This document shows, in pieces, positions 26,820 to 35,789 of a stretch of DNA of 64,000 nucleotides (positions are counted from its first letter, which is position 1; each line of letters begins with the position of its first letter). A model generated the notes under the pieces. It worked only from the letters and a program-made list of their open reading frames with translations, had not been told where the DNA came from and searched no databases. The DNA is taken from positions 604,289 through 668,288 of the forward strand of contig NZ_JAANNP010000002.1 in the NCBI RefSeq assembly GCF_011250635.1. The letters are read 5' to 3'. This DNA is from Motilibacter deserti (GTDB lineage: Bacteria; Actinomycetota; Actinomycetes; Motilibacterales; Motilibacteraceae). A program made the position numbers and the translations under genes.

Positions 26820-27752
26820 CTACTTCACCGATCCCGCCGTCAGCCCACCGGCCAGCCGCTTCTCGATGAGCGAGAACAGCACCACCACCGGCACGATCGC
26901 CACGATGGAGACGCCGAAGATGTACTGCCACTGCGCGGCGTAGAGCCCGAAGAACCGCGGCAGCGCGACGGTCAGCGGCTGCAGGTCGTTCGAGGTCATG
27001 ATGATCGACGCGGCGGCGTACTCGTTCCACGCGGCCACGAAGACGTAGATCAGCGCCGTGACGATGCCGGGCCACACCAGCGGCAGCGAGATGCGGGTGA
27101 GGATCTGCAGCCGGCCCGCGCCGTCGAGGGCCGCCGCCTCGTCGACCTCGCGAGGGATCGAGGCGAAGAACGCCTGCATGATCCACACCGCGAAGGTCAG
27201 GTTGAAGGCGGAGTTGACCAGGATCATCGCGATCCAGGTGTCGTTCAGCCCGAGCTGCAGGAACTCCCGGAAGAGGCCCACGGCCAGCACGGTCGGCTGC
27301 AGCATCTGCACGATGAGCACGAGCGCGAGGAAGACGGTCCGCCCGGGGAACGTGTAGCGAGCCGTGAACCACGCTGCGGGTGTCGCGACGAGGAGCACGA
27401 TGGCCGTAGCGACGACCGAGATGACGATCGTCGCCGTCAGCCCGTCGGACGGGTGGACGTTCGACGACCACATCGTGCGGTAGTTGTCGAAGTGCAGCGC
27501 ATCGCCGATGTAGGGCGGCGGGATGCGGGTGATCTCGGCCTGGGTCTTCAGCGAGCCGATGAACATGATCGCGTACGGCACGATGAAGACCGCGATGATG
27601 ACGACCGACCCGAGGAGCATCAGCCACGGGTTGGGCCGCCGGTTCACGCCCGCGCCGCGCGAGCGGCGGCCGCGGCCGGAGGAGTCCGCGGTCGAGAGGC
27701 CGGCTCGCGGGGCAGGCACCGACGTGGTGACACCAGGGTCGACGACGGACAT
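26820..27752 (-). CDS. Carbohydrate ABC transporter permease (MalG/CUT1 type)
   Basis: 310 residues, six transmembrane helices. The permease signature EAAALDGAGRLQILTRISLPL matches the EAA loop that docks the ATPase. A long polar N-terminus (about 40 residues) precedes the first helix. ATG at 27752 overlaps the upstream permease stop by one base (TGATG). It forms the importer with the MalF-type permease and the lipoprotein upstream. No ATPase gene is present; CUT1 systems of actinobacteria often share a distant MsiK-type ATPase. Amino sugars are the likely substrate from context. Confidence 0.92.
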   Translation of the reverse strand: MSVVDPGVTTSVPAPRAGLSTADSSGRGRRSRGAGVNRRPNPWLMLLGSVVIIAVFIVPYAIMFIGSLKTQAEITRIPPPYIGDALHFDNYRTMWSSNVHPSDGLTATIVISVVATAIVLLVATPAAWFTARYTFPGRTVFLALVLIVQMLQPTVLAVGLFREFLQLGLNDTWIAMILVNSAFNLTFAVWIMQAFFASIPREVDEAAALDGAGRLQILTRISLPLVWPGIVTALIYVFVAAWNEYAAASIIMTSNDLQPLTVALPRFFGLYAAQWQYIFGVSIVAIVPVVVLFSLIEKRLAGGLTAGSVK

Positions 27753-28693
27753 CAGCGGTCCTTCGTGGGCCGCAGCACGGCCAGGTAGACGGCGATCACG
27801 GTCATGACGACGAGGAAGTTCACGACCGACAGCGCGGACGCGACGCCCGGGCCGAGCACGGTCTTGTACTTGAAGATCAGCGTCGTGGTGATGTCGGCGT
27901 CGTAGCCGGGGGCCTCGACGAGGATCTGCAGGATCGGCAGCGAGTTGAAGACGTTGATGATCATGATGAGCGTCGCGATGCTGATGGCCGGCCGCAGCAT
28001 CGGCAGGATCACCTTGGTGTAGCGCTGCCAGGCCGACGCCCCGTCCACGTACGCCGCCTCGACCACGTCGTCCGGCACCCCTTGCAGCCCGGACAGGATC
28101 GTGTAGGTGGTGAACGGCAGCGACACGAAGATGGCCACGACCATCGCGGTGATGAACGCCGGCACGGCGCTCTTGGTGAAGCCGTAGGGCGAGTCGAGGA
28201 TGCCGACGTCGACGAGGAAGCGGTTGATGATGCCGTAGTCCGGGTTGAGGCCGTAGAAGAAGATCGACGTCGTCATGACGACCGACGCCGCCCACGGCAC
28301 GACGACCGCGAGCCGGACGAGCTTGCGGCCGCGGAACTGCTTGTTGAGGAACTGGGCCAGGAACAGCGAGATCACGATCGAGACGACCGTGACGACGGCC
28401 ACCCAGATGAACGTGTTGAGGAAGACCCGGCCGATGTTGACACCCGGGTAGTCCAGCGCCTGCTGGTAGTTGTCGAAGCCGGCGCCCCCGCGCTCCACGC
28501 CGATCCGGTTGAACTTCCGGAACGACGTGTAGACCATGTAGCCGGCCGGATAGAGCACGACGCCGAAGATCAGCAGCAGCGCCGGCGCGAGCCACGGCAG
28601 CGCGGTGAAGAGGCTGCTGTGCCCGGGTGCCCGCCGGGCCCGGCGCGGGCGCGCCCCGAGGGTCGACGGCGCCGGGGCGGTCGTGGTGGCCAC
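27752..28693 (-). CDS. Carbohydrate ABC transporter permease (MalF/CUT1 type)
   Basis: 313 residues with six transmembrane helices. The EAA loop is EAAYVDGASAWQRYTKVILPML. The basic N-terminus ends RRARRAPGHSS before the first helix at about residue 28. It follows the binding-protein gene by 97 nt containing a perfect hairpin, and is translationally coupled to the second permease. It is a membrane component of the same importer. Confidence 0.92.
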   Translation of the reverse strand: MATTTAPAPSTLGARPRRARRAPGHSSLFTALPWLAPALLLIFGVVLYPAGYMVYTSFRKFNRIGVERGGAGFDNYQQALDYPGVNIGRVFLNTFIWVAVVTVVSIVISLFLAQFLNKQFRGRKLVRLAVVVPWAASVVMTTSIFFYGLNPDYGIINRFLVDVGILDSPYGFTKSAVPAFITAMVVAIFVSLPFTTYTILSGLQGVPDDVVEAAYVDGASAWQRYTKVILPMLRPAISIATLIMIINVFNSLPILQILVEAPGYDADITTTLIFKYKTVLGPGVASALSVVNFLVVMTVIAVYLAVLRPTKDR

Positions 28694-28739
28694 GGCAGAC
28701 CTCCTGTTCCGGAATGACGGATCGACGAACGGCAGGGGA

Positions 28740-28772
28740 GAGGTGCCCGCCCGCGCATCGGGCGGGCACCTC
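28740..28772 (-). terminator. Intra-operon hairpin between binding protein and permeases
   Basis: GAGGTGCCCGCCCG and CGGGCGGGCACCTC form a 14-bp stem with loop CGCAT, 18 nt after the lipoprotein stop. In ABC operons such hairpins commonly protect the binding-protein mRNA or partly terminate transcription, giving excess binding protein over permease. There is no separate promoter that I can see for the permeases. Confidence 0.75.
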
Positions 28773-28790
28773 GGCGGTCGGACGGTTGCG

Positions 28791-30110
28791 TCAGCCCCCG
28801 GCGTTGGCCTGCTCCTCGATGCCGCTCAGGACCTCCTGGGCGGACTGGGTGGCGATGCTGCCGGCGTTCTGCTGCAGCGCGTTCTGCAGCGCGGTCCAGT
28901 TCGGGTTGCCCTGCGGGAGGAAGCGGACGCTGGACAGCACGTCGTAGAACGGCTTGTTGTTCGTGTCGGACGCCGACTTCTCCTGGATGGCCGCGCTCGT
29001 CACCGGCAGCAGGCCCGTGCCCTCGGCCCACGGGCCGTAGACCTCGGGCGTGTAGAGGTAGTCGAGGAACGCCTTGGTCGCGGCCTTGCGGTCCTCGTCA
29101 CCGTTGTCGAACGCCTCGATGAAGTCCGTGACACCGAGGTTGGCCGACGCGGAGCCGTCCTTGGTGGGCATCGGAGCCACCTCGAACTTGACGTTCGGGA
29201 ACTTGCTGCGCGTCTCGGCGAGCAGGCCGGGGTGGCTGACGTACATGCCGAGCTTGCCCTGGTTGAACAGGTCGGCGACCGCCTGCCGGTTGCTCGCGCC
29301 CGGGTTGGGCTGCGTCGCCTTGGCGTCGATGAACTTCTTCATCTCCTCGAACGCCGCGACGTTCTGCTCCGACGCGACGGTCAGGTCGCTGCCGGACACC
29401 CAGTCCCCGCCGTTGCCCCACACCCAGAGGCTGGCCTCGACCTGGGCCTCCTCCTGGCCGAGCGGCATGCCGTAGCCGTAGACGCCGCCGCCCAGCTTGG
29501 AGATCTTGGTCGCGGCGTCGAGCAGCTCGTCCCACGTCTTCGGCGCCGCCGAGATGCCGGCCTGCTCGAAGAGGTCGGTGTTGTACGCCAGCAGACGCGC
29601 CGAGGCGATGTCCGGCGCCGCCCACTGCGTGCCGTCCTCGCCGACGCCGTTCTTCAGCAGCGCAGGCTCGATGCTCTGCAGCGTCTCCGGGCTCATCACC
29701 TCGTCGATCGGGTAGAGGATGTCGCTGTTCGCGTAGTCGGCGAAGTTGTTGTCGTTGAGGATGTCCGGCGCGTCCTGGCCCTGGATGCGGGCCTGCACCT
29801 TCTCCGTGAAGCCGTCCCAGGCCTCGATCTGCAGCTCGACCTTGACGTTCGGATACTTGCCGTTGAAGCCCGTGATGACCTTCTGCCAGTCGGCCTGGGA
29901 GGTGTCGGTGTAGCTCGGCGCGAGGATCTTGATCGTCGTCGAGAGGTCGGCCCCGGCGCTGGCGGCGGGCTGGGCCGCGCCGTCCGAGCCGGAGTCGCCC
30001 TCGTCGTCGCCGCCGCAGGCGGACAGCAGCAGGGCACCGGCCAGGGACAGCGCGGCCCAGCGGGCCGGTCCGAAGCGGCCCCTGCGGCGGAAGGGCGAGG
30101 AGTCGGTCAT
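28791..30110 (-). CDS. Sugar-binding lipoprotein of the ABC importer
   Basis: 439 residues. The lipobox LLLSAC puts the acylated cysteine at residue 32, followed by a Gly/Asp/Ser-rich tether. The body is a family 1 solute-binding protein (TIKILAPSYTDTSQADWQKV, PDILNDNNFADYA, DEVMSPETL, GMYVSHPGLLAE). These proteins bind sugars outside the membrane and hand them to CUT1 permeases. Position between a ROK regulator and the permeases, opposite nagB, points to GlcNAc or a related amino sugar or oligosaccharide. Confidence 0.93.
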   Translation of the reverse strand: MTDSSPFRRRGRFGPARWAALSLAGALLLSACGGDDEGDSGSDGAAQPAASAGADLSTTIKILAPSYTDTSQADWQKVITGFNGKYPNVKVELQIEAWDGFTEKVQARIQGQDAPDILNDNNFADYANSDILYPIDEVMSPETLQSIEPALLKNGVGEDGTQWAAPDIASARLLAYNTDLFEQAGISAAPKTWDELLDAATKISKLGGGVYGYGMPLGQEEAQVEASLWVWGNGGDWVSGSDLTVASEQNVAAFEEMKKFIDAKATQPNPGASNRQAVADLFNQGKLGMYVSHPGLLAETRSKFPNVKFEVAPMPTKDGSASANLGVTDFIEAFDNGDEDRKAATKAFLDYLYTPEVYGPWAEGTGLLPVTSAAIQEKSASDTNNKPFYDVLSSVRFLPQGNPNWTALQNALQQNAGSIATQSAQEVLSGIEEQANAGG

Positions 30111-30210
30111 GGGGTCCTCCAGGGTCTGAAGAGCTGTCTCGTGGTGCCGGGGCGACGAGCGGGTGGAGCGGTCGGGACCGAAGCCGGTCGCGGGGTTCAG
30201 GAGCTCGGGT

Positions 30211-31413
30211 TCAGAGCGTCATGGCGGCCTCTGCGGCCAGGGCGAGGGCGCCGAGCACGACGGCCCGGTCGCCGAGGGAGTTCTGCAGCACCCGCACGGG
30301 ATGGCCCGAGCGGGGAGTCGTGTAGCGCTGGACGGCGGCCTGCACCGCATCGGACAGCACGGTGCCGCCGGCGGCCAGCGAGCCGCTGACGACGACGGCC
30401 TGCGGCGCGAGCAGCGTGCACGCGTCGGCGACGACCTTGCCGATCAGGGCGCCGGCGTCGCTGACGGCACGCACCGCCGCCCGGTCGCCGCGGCCGACGA
30501 GCCGCTCGAGGTCCTCGCGCGTACGCGCCGCCTCGCCGTGCACCGCGCGCAGCTCGCCGAGCACGTGGTCGAGGGAGGCGACGGTCTCGAGGCAGCCGCG
30601 GTTGCCGCAGACGCAGAACCCGCCGCCTTCGACGACCTGCACGTGCCCGATCTCGCCCGCGCCGCCGCGGAAGCCGCGGTGCAGCCGGCCGTCGAGCAGC
30701 ACGCCGAGCCCGACACCGGACGAGGCGTCGAGCCCGAGCACGTCGGCCATGCCCTGCGCAGCTCCGTGCTGCGCCTCGCCGACCGTCAGCAAGTCGGCGT
30801 CGTTCTCCACCGACACGGGCAGGTCGCGGCCCAGGGTCTCGGTGACCACCTTGGCCACGGTCACGCCGCTCCACCACGGCGCGCGGGTCGAGACGGCCGA
30901 TGCCGTGACGGGGTCCACGACGCCGGGCACCCCGACGACGACCCGGGCCAGCCGCTCGACCGGGACCCCGGACGCGGCGACCGCCTCCGAGACGACCCCC
31001 TCGACCAGGCCGGCCAGCGGCCCGACGTCCTCGGCGTCCGCCTCGAGCGGGGCGGGGAAGAGCCGCTCGGACTCGGCGAGCACGCGGTGGTCGAAGTCGC
31101 CCACCGCTCCGCGCACGCCGTCGTAGGACAGGTCCAGGCCCATCACCACGCCCCGGTCGGGCGCGAGCCGGACCAGCCGCCCCGGCCGGCCCGTACGCCC
31201 CCCGGCCGTGCCTGCGCCCGAGCCGTCCGCGATCTCGACGACCCCGGCGCCGGCCAGCTCCGCGACCAGGCTCGAGACCGTCGTCGAGGAGAGCCGGGTG
31301 GCGCGGGCGAGCGCGGCGCGGCTGGCAGGGCCCTCGCGCAGCACCCCGAGCAGCAGGGCGCGGTTCGCGGACCGCAGCGCCTGCTGGCCTCGGGTCGCGG
31401 AATCGGCCGGCAT
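30211..31413 (-). CDS. ROK-family transcriptional repressor (NagC/XylR type)
   Basis: 400 residues. The N-terminal winged helix (ALARATRLSSTTVSSLVAELAGAG) is followed by a ROK sugar-binding domain with ENDADLLTVGE and the zinc motif FCVCGNRGCLE. Unlike kinases it has a DNA-binding domain, so it is a regulator; sugar or sugar phosphate binding would release DNA. It is transcribed with the importer and faces the nagB operon across a 276-bp control region, so both divergent operons are probable targets. Ligand specificity is inferred. Confidence 0.92.
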   Translation of the reverse strand: MPADSATRGQQALRSANRALLLGVLREGPASRAALARATRLSSTTVSSLVAELAGAGVVEIADGSGAGTAGGRTGRPGRLVRLAPDRGVVMGLDLSYDGVRGAVGDFDHRVLAESERLFPAPLEADAEDVGPLAGLVEGVVSEAVAASGVPVERLARVVVGVPGVVDPVTASAVSTRAPWWSGVTVAKVVTETLGRDLPVSVENDADLLTVGEAQHGAAQGMADVLGLDASSGVGLGVLLDGRLHRGFRGGAGEIGHVQVVEGGGFCVCGNRGCLETVASLDHVLGELRAVHGEAARTREDLERLVGRGDRAAVRAVSDAGALIGKVVADACTLLAPQAVVVSGSLAAGGTVLSDAVQAAVQRYTTPRSGHPVRVLQNSLGDRAVVLGALALAAEAAMTL

Positions 31414-31689
31414 GGCCGGAACGATCGCGCTAGCACCGGGCTCTCGTCAATGCCCGGACGATTACGACCCTGTAAAGGCTCTGTCAGCACAAGATCAGCA
31501 AGAAGTTGGAGAAAGTCGAGCCCGAGCACACCTTCGCATCGCCAGTTCCTCCACTGCTTGACACCCGGTAGACGACGGGTCGATGCTGCGGACGGCCGTC
31601 GCCGGGTTTGGCCCGCACCTCGGGCGGCATCAGACGGCCACCGTGCGCGACGAGGCGCCGACCCCGAACCCCCTGCCGAAGGAGGCACC
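31414..31689. promoter_or_regulatory. Shared control region of the divergent amino-sugar operons
   Basis: 276 bp between the ROK gene and nagB, with a locally AT-richer centre (about 31460-31560). On the minus strand CTGACA, 17 bp, TAATCG (about 31465-31493) is a plausible promoter for the ROK/importer operon. On the plus strand TTGACA at 31558-31563 is a perfect -35 without a good -10. AAGATCAGCAAGAAGTTGGAGAAAG-like purine-rich sequence may hold the operator. I see no DasR-type site. Confidence 0.5.
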
Positions 31690-32469
31690 GTGGAGGTCGT
31701 CCCCGTCGACGGCCCGGCCGAGGCCGGCGCGCTCGTCGCCGACATCGTGGCCGCCGCGGTCACGGCCGGCGCCCGCGTGCTCGGGCTCGCGACCGGGTCC
31801 TCGCCGCTGCCGGCCTACGCCGAGCTCGGGCGCCGTTGCCGGGCCGGGGAGGTCAGCCTCGCCGGCCTCGACGCATTCCTGCTCGACGAGTACGTCGGGC
31901 TGCCCCCCGACTCGCCGCAGAGCTACGCGCGCTTCATCCGGGACGAGTTCGTGAACCTGGTCGACCTCGACCCCGCGCGGGTGCACGGGCCGGACGGCAG
32001 CGCGCCCGACCCGCTCGCCGAGGCGCGCCGCTACGACGTGGCGCTGCGCGACGGCGGCCCGGTCGACGTGCAGATCCTCGGCATCGGCGCCAACGGCCAC
32101 ATCGGCTTCAACGAGCCGGGCTCCTCGCTCGCCTCGCGCACCCGGCTCAAGACGCTCGCCGAGCGCACGCGGCAGGACAACGCGCGCTTCTTCGACCGTC
32201 CCGAGGACGTGCCGCGCCACGTCATCACGCAGGGGCTCGGCACGATCCGCGAGGCCCGCCACCTCGTGCTCGTCGCCACCGGCGAGGCGAAGGCCGCCGC
32301 GGTCGCCGCCGCGGTCGAGGGCCCGGTCACCGCGAGCTGCCCCGCGTCGGTGCTGCAGCTGCACCCCCACGTCACGATGGTCGTCGACGAGGAAGCCGCG
32401 GCGCAGCTGCGCGACCTCGACCACTACCGCTTCGTGCTCACGCACAAGCCGGCCGGCCAGGGGTTCTGA
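31690..32469 (+). CDS. nagB: Glucosamine-6-phosphate deaminase
   Basis: 259 residues. GTG at 31690 follows GAAGGAGG by 5 nt. Motifs: phosphate loop GLATGSSPLPAY, catalytic Asp66 in LLDEYVG, and GIGANGHIGFNEPGS with His137 and the following Glu. The last motif has the Asn form seen in Gram-positive NagB. It turns glucosamine-6-phosphate into fructose-6-phosphate and ammonia, the exit from amino-sugar use to glycolysis. It heads an operon with 1-4 nt overlaps: kinase, SIS protein, second NagA. Confidence 0.95.
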   Translation: MEVVPVDGPAEAGALVADIVAAAVTAGARVLGLATGSSPLPAYAELGRRCRAGEVSLAGLDAFLLDEYVGLPPDSPQSYARFIRDEFVNLVDLDPARVHGPDGSAPDPLAEARRYDVALRDGGPVDVQILGIGANGHIGFNEPGSSLASRTRLKTLAERTRQDNARFFDRPEDVPRHVITQGLGTIREARHLVLVATGEAKAAAVAAAVEGPVTASCPASVLQLHPHVTMVVDEEAAAQLRDLDHYRFVLTHKPAGQGF

Positions 32470-33485
32470 TGGCGCAGGCCCTCGCGCCGGCCGCCGCACC
32501 GGAGGAGGGGTACGCCCGGGAGGGCGTCGCCGCCATCGTGGCCGTCGACGTCGGCGGCACCACGATCAAGGCCGCGCAGGTGACACCTGAAGGCGGACTC
32601 CTGACTCGTCGTACTGTCCCCACGCCGCACGACGGCACGCCCGTGGCCGACGCCGTCGCCGGGATCGTGGCCGAGCTGCGCACCCCCTCCACCGAGTCCG
32701 TCGGCGTGGGCATGCCCGGCCTCGTCGACAGCCGGGCCGGGGTGGTGCGGTTCTCCGCCAACCTCAACCTGCGCGACGCTCCCATCGGTGCCCAGCTCTC
32801 CGAGCGGCTCGGCGTGCCGGTCGCGATCGAGCACGACGTGCGCGCCGCCTGCGCCGCGGAGCTGCGGCTCGGCGCCGGGCGGCGGGTCGAGGACCTGCTC
32901 TGCGTCGTGCTCGGGACCGGGGTCGCCGCCCGCTCGATCATCCGCGGCCGGCTGCTCGACGGGTCGACCGGCACGGCCGGGGAGCTCGGGCACGTGTGCA
33001 TCGACCCCGGCGGCGAGCCGTGCGCCTGCGGCGCCCGCGGCTGCGTCGAGGTGTACGCGTCGGCGGCGGGCGTGCTGCGCAGGTTCCGCACCGCGGGGGG
33101 AGACCCCTCGCTCGACACCCCCGGGGTCGTGGCCGTCCTCGGCCGCGACCCGCTCGCGGACCGGGTCTGGGCCGACGCGGTCGACGCGCTGGCCGCCGGG
33201 ATCGCCGCGGCCACGCTGCTCACCGACCCCGCGCTCGTCGTCCTGGCTGGGGGCCTCAGCGGCGCCCGCGACGCGCTGGCCGGGCCGCTGGCCCGCGCGC
33301 TGCAGGAGCGCCTGCCGTGGCGGCAGGCCCCCGCGCTGGAGATCTCCGCGCTCGGCGCCGACGCCGGGCTGCTCGGATCCGCGCTCGCCGCCGCCGATGC
33401 GGCAGGCTGGCAGGAACGTACCCGCCGCTGGGCCCCGCCCGGCGCGCAGCACCCGCAGGACGCCCGCTTGGAGGACGCGCCGTGA
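32469..33485 (+). CDS. ROK-family sugar kinase, probably GlcNAc/amino-sugar kinase
   Basis: 338 residues; ATG overlaps the nagB stop by one base (TGATG). It has no DNA-binding domain. ATP-binding DVGGTTIKAAQV, active-site Asp in IEHDVRAAC (His replaces the usual Asn of E-N-D), GTGVAA, and zinc motif CACGARGCVE are present. In this operon the likely job is to phosphorylate imported GlcNAc or a relative, making the substrate for NagA. Glucokinase activity is the alternative. Its C-terminus carries an unusual polar tail (about 20 residues). Confidence 0.88.
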   Translation: MAQALAPAAAPEEGYAREGVAAIVAVDVGGTTIKAAQVTPEGGLLTRRTVPTPHDGTPVADAVAGIVAELRTPSTESVGVGMPGLVDSRAGVVRFSANLNLRDAPIGAQLSERLGVPVAIEHDVRAACAAELRLGAGRRVEDLLCVVLGTGVAARSIIRGRLLDGSTGTAGELGHVCIDPGGEPCACGARGCVEVYASAAGVLRRFRTAGGDPSLDTPGVVAVLGRDPLADRVWADAVDALAAGIAAATLLTDPALVVLAGGLSGARDALAGPLARALQERLPWRQAPALEISALGADAGLLGSALAAADAAGWQERTRRWAPPGAQHPQDARLEDAP

Positions 33486-34366
33486 CCACGTACGTCGAGA
33501 CCGAGATCGCCGCCCAGCCCGACTGCTGGCGGCGCGCGACCGAGCTCGCCCCCGCGTACGCCGAGGTGCTGCCGCAGCCCGGCGAGCGCGTCGCCGTCGT
33601 CGGCTGCGGGACGAGCTGGTTCATGGCGATGAGCTACGCCGCCCTCCGCGAGCAGGGCGGGCTCGGGTGGACGGACGCCTTCGCCGGGTCGGAGTTCCCC
33701 TTCGGGCGGGACTACGACCGGCTGGTCGCCATCACCCGGTCCGGCACGACGAGCGAGATCGTCAGCCTGCTTCAGCGAACGTCGATTCCTGCGACGGTGA
33801 TCACTGCTTGCCCCGGGGAGCCCGCCGCGGCGCAGGGCGGCGCGGTCGTCGACCTGTCCTTCGCCGACGAGGAGTCGGTGGTGCAGACGCGGTTCGCGAC
33901 GACGACGCTCGCGCTGCTTCGCGCGTCGCTCGGCCACTCGTTGGACGCCGCGATCGTCGACGCCGAGGCCGCGCTGGCCGTCGACGTCGCGCCCTGGGTG
34001 CCATCGACCCAGGTGTCGTTCCTCGGGCGCGGATGGACGATCGGCCTGGCCCAGGAGGCCGCGCTCAAGGCGCGCGAGGCGTCGCAGACGTGGTGCGAGG
34101 CGTACCCGGCGATGGACTACCGGCACGGGCCGATCGCGATCGCCGAGCCCGGGCGTCTGGTGTGGATGTTCGGCGAGCCGCCGACGGGGCTGGCCGACGA
34201 CGTCGCGGCGACCGGCGCCGAGCTCGTGACGAGCGAGCTCGACCCGCTGGCCCACCTCGTCGTGGCGCAGCGGCTCGCGGTGGCGAAGGCGCAGGCGCTC
34301 GGGCTCGACCCCGACCGGCCGCGCTCGCTCACCCGCGCGGTGGTGCTCTCGCCCGAGCAGGTCTGA
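33482..34366 (+). CDS. SIS-domain sugar isomerase/deaminase (NagB-II / GlmS isomerase-like)
   Basis: 294 residues starting at a GTG overlapping the kinase stop. Two SIS folds are visible: VVGCGTSWFMAMSYA and ITRSGTTSEIVSLL in the first, GRGWTIGLAQEAALKAREAS and EAYPAMDYRHGP in the second. These match the isomerase half of GlmS without a glutaminase domain. Such stand-alone proteins include the second type of glucosamine-6-phosphate deaminase and AgaS-type galactosamine-6-phosphate enzymes. Presence beside NagB suggests a different substrate or anomer rather than duplication. Confidence 0.85.
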   Translation: MTTYVETEIAAQPDCWRRATELAPAYAEVLPQPGERVAVVGCGTSWFMAMSYAALREQGGLGWTDAFAGSEFPFGRDYDRLVAITRSGTTSEIVSLLQRTSIPATVITACPGEPAAAQGGAVVDLSFADEESVVQTRFATTTLALLRASLGHSLDAAIVDAEAALAVDVAPWVPSTQVSFLGRGWTIGLAQEAALKAREASQTWCEAYPAMDYRHGPIAIAEPGRLVWMFGEPPTGLADDVAATGAELVTSELDPLAHLVVAQRLAVAKAQALGLDPDRPRSLTRAVVLSPEQV

Positions 34367-34371
34367 GGCCG

Positions 34372-35484
34372 GTGCTGCTCACGGCCGACCGGGTCGTCAC
34401 GGCCTCCCAGGACCTCCGGCCGGCCTGGCTGCGGGTGACGGACGGCCGGGTCGAGGCGCTCGGGCAGGGCGAGACGCCGGTGCGCGCCGACGAGCACGTC
34501 GCCGGCGTCGTCGTGCCGGGCTTCGTCGACGTGCACTGCCACGGCGCGGTCGGCGCGGACTTCGCAGGCGCGGACGAGGCGGGCGTGCGGGCGGCGGCCG
34601 CCTTCCACTGGCGGGCCGGCACGACGTCGGTCGTGGCGTCCGTCGCGACTGCGCCGCTGGACCTCATGGAGCGCCAGGTCGCGCGGCTCGGCGGGCTGGT
34701 CGCCGACCGGGTCGTCGCCGCGGTGCACGTCGAGGGGCGCTTCCTGTCGCCGTTGCGCAAGGGCGCCCACGACGAGCGGCTCCTGGTGCCCCCGGACCGC
34801 GCCGACCTGGACCGGCTGCTCGCGGCGGGGCCGGTCGCGATGGTGACGCTGGCGCCCGAGCTGCCGGGCGGGCTCGACGCCGTACGCCGACTGCACGACG
34901 CGGGGGTCGTCGCCGCGCTGGGGCACAGCGACGCGGACGCGGCCACCGCGACCGCGGCAGTGGATGCCGGTGCGCGGTCGGTGACGCACCTGTTCAACGG
35001 AATGGTCCCGTTCTCCCATCGCGCGCCCGCGCTCCCCGGCGTCGCGCTCACCGACGACCGGCTGACGCTCGAGCTGGTGGTCGACGGGCAGCACCTGGAC
35101 CCGCTCGCCGTGACGATGGCGCTGCGCGCTGCGGGCGACCGGGCCGTGCTCGTGAGCGACGCGATGTCCGCGACCGGACAGCCGGACGGGCGCTACGACC
35201 TGGCCGGCAACGAGGTCGAGGTCGTCGACGGTGTGCCGCGCGTCGTCTCGACGGGCTCGCTCGCCGGGAGCACGACCCCTGTCGCCGGCGGCCTGCGCCG
35301 TCTCGTGCTCGACCACGGGCTCGGGCTGCAGCAGGCGCTGGCGGCGGTCACGTCCCGGCCGGCGGCGCTGCTCGGCCTCGAGGGCGTCGGCGACCTGGGG
35401 CTGGGGACGCATGCCGACCTCGTCGTGCTCGACCCCCACGAGCTGACCGTCCTGCGGGTCATGCGGGGCGGGGAGTGGCTCTGA
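34372..35484 (+). CDS. nagA: Second N-acetylglucosamine-6-phosphate deacetylase
   Basis: 370 residues from GTG 34372, 5 nt after the SIS gene. Metal ligands: VDVHCHG, Glu in HVEGRFLSPLRKGAH, GHSDAD, THLFNGMVPFSHR, catalytic Asp in VSDAMSATG. The normally invariant Pro after E-G is Arg (EGRF). It is clearly paralogous to, but divergent from, the NagA at 24096. In this operon it would act downstream of the kinase; an altered N-acyl or sugar preference is possible. Confidence 0.9.
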   Translation: MLLTADRVVTASQDLRPAWLRVTDGRVEALGQGETPVRADEHVAGVVVPGFVDVHCHGAVGADFAGADEAGVRAAAAFHWRAGTTSVVASVATAPLDLMERQVARLGGLVADRVVAAVHVEGRFLSPLRKGAHDERLLVPPDRADLDRLLAAGPVAMVTLAPELPGGLDAVRRLHDAGVVAALGHSDADAATATAAVDAGARSVTHLFNGMVPFSHRAPALPGVALTDDRLTLELVVDGQHLDPLAVTMALRAAGDRAVLVSDAMSATGQPDGRYDLAGNEVEVVDGVPRVVSTGSLAGSTTPVAGGLRRLVLDHGLGLQQALAAVTSRPAALLGLEGVGDLGLGTHADLVVLDPHELTVLRVMRGGEWL

Positions 35485-35789
35485 GCACGGCCGCCACCAC
35501 GTACATCCGCGTCGAGCGGAGCAGGGACGGCACCTACGCGGCCGACCTCTCGACCGACCTCGACGCGCTGTGCGAGGGGATGGAGTACGGCGACGTGTGC
35601 GAGGGCGAGTACGAGGTCTGGGTCCATCCCGGCGGCGAGCTCTGCGCAGTCGTCCCGGACCGGGCCGTGGCCGAGCGGGACCATTGGGCGACGCCGCGGG
35701 CGGACCTCTGGCTGCCCGAGCTCCGTGTGGTCGGGTCGGACCCGGCGCGGGTGGCGGAGGCGTACGAGCAGCTGACCCGGCGCCGCTAG
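35475..35789 (+). CDS. Small acidic hypothetical protein
   Basis: 104 residues; GTG at 35475 overlaps the end of the second nagA gene, which suggests translation coupled to the operon. The product is acidic and rich in Asp/Glu/Trp, with several Cys (DALCEGM, GDVCEGE, GELCAVV). There is no signal or membrane helix and no recognised family. It ends 4 nt into the convergent cutC gene. It may be a late member of the amino-sugar operon. Confidence 0.62.
   Translation: MALSTAATTYIRVERSRDGTYAADLSTDLDALCEGMEYGDVCEGEYEVWVHPGGELCAVVPDRAVAERDHWATPRADLWLPELRVVGSDPARVAEAYEQLTRRR

Noticed and set aside
31414..31689. DasR-type operator for GlcNAc control
   Set aside because: No sequence close to the TGGTCTAGACCA core; the ROK protein is the better regulator candidate.
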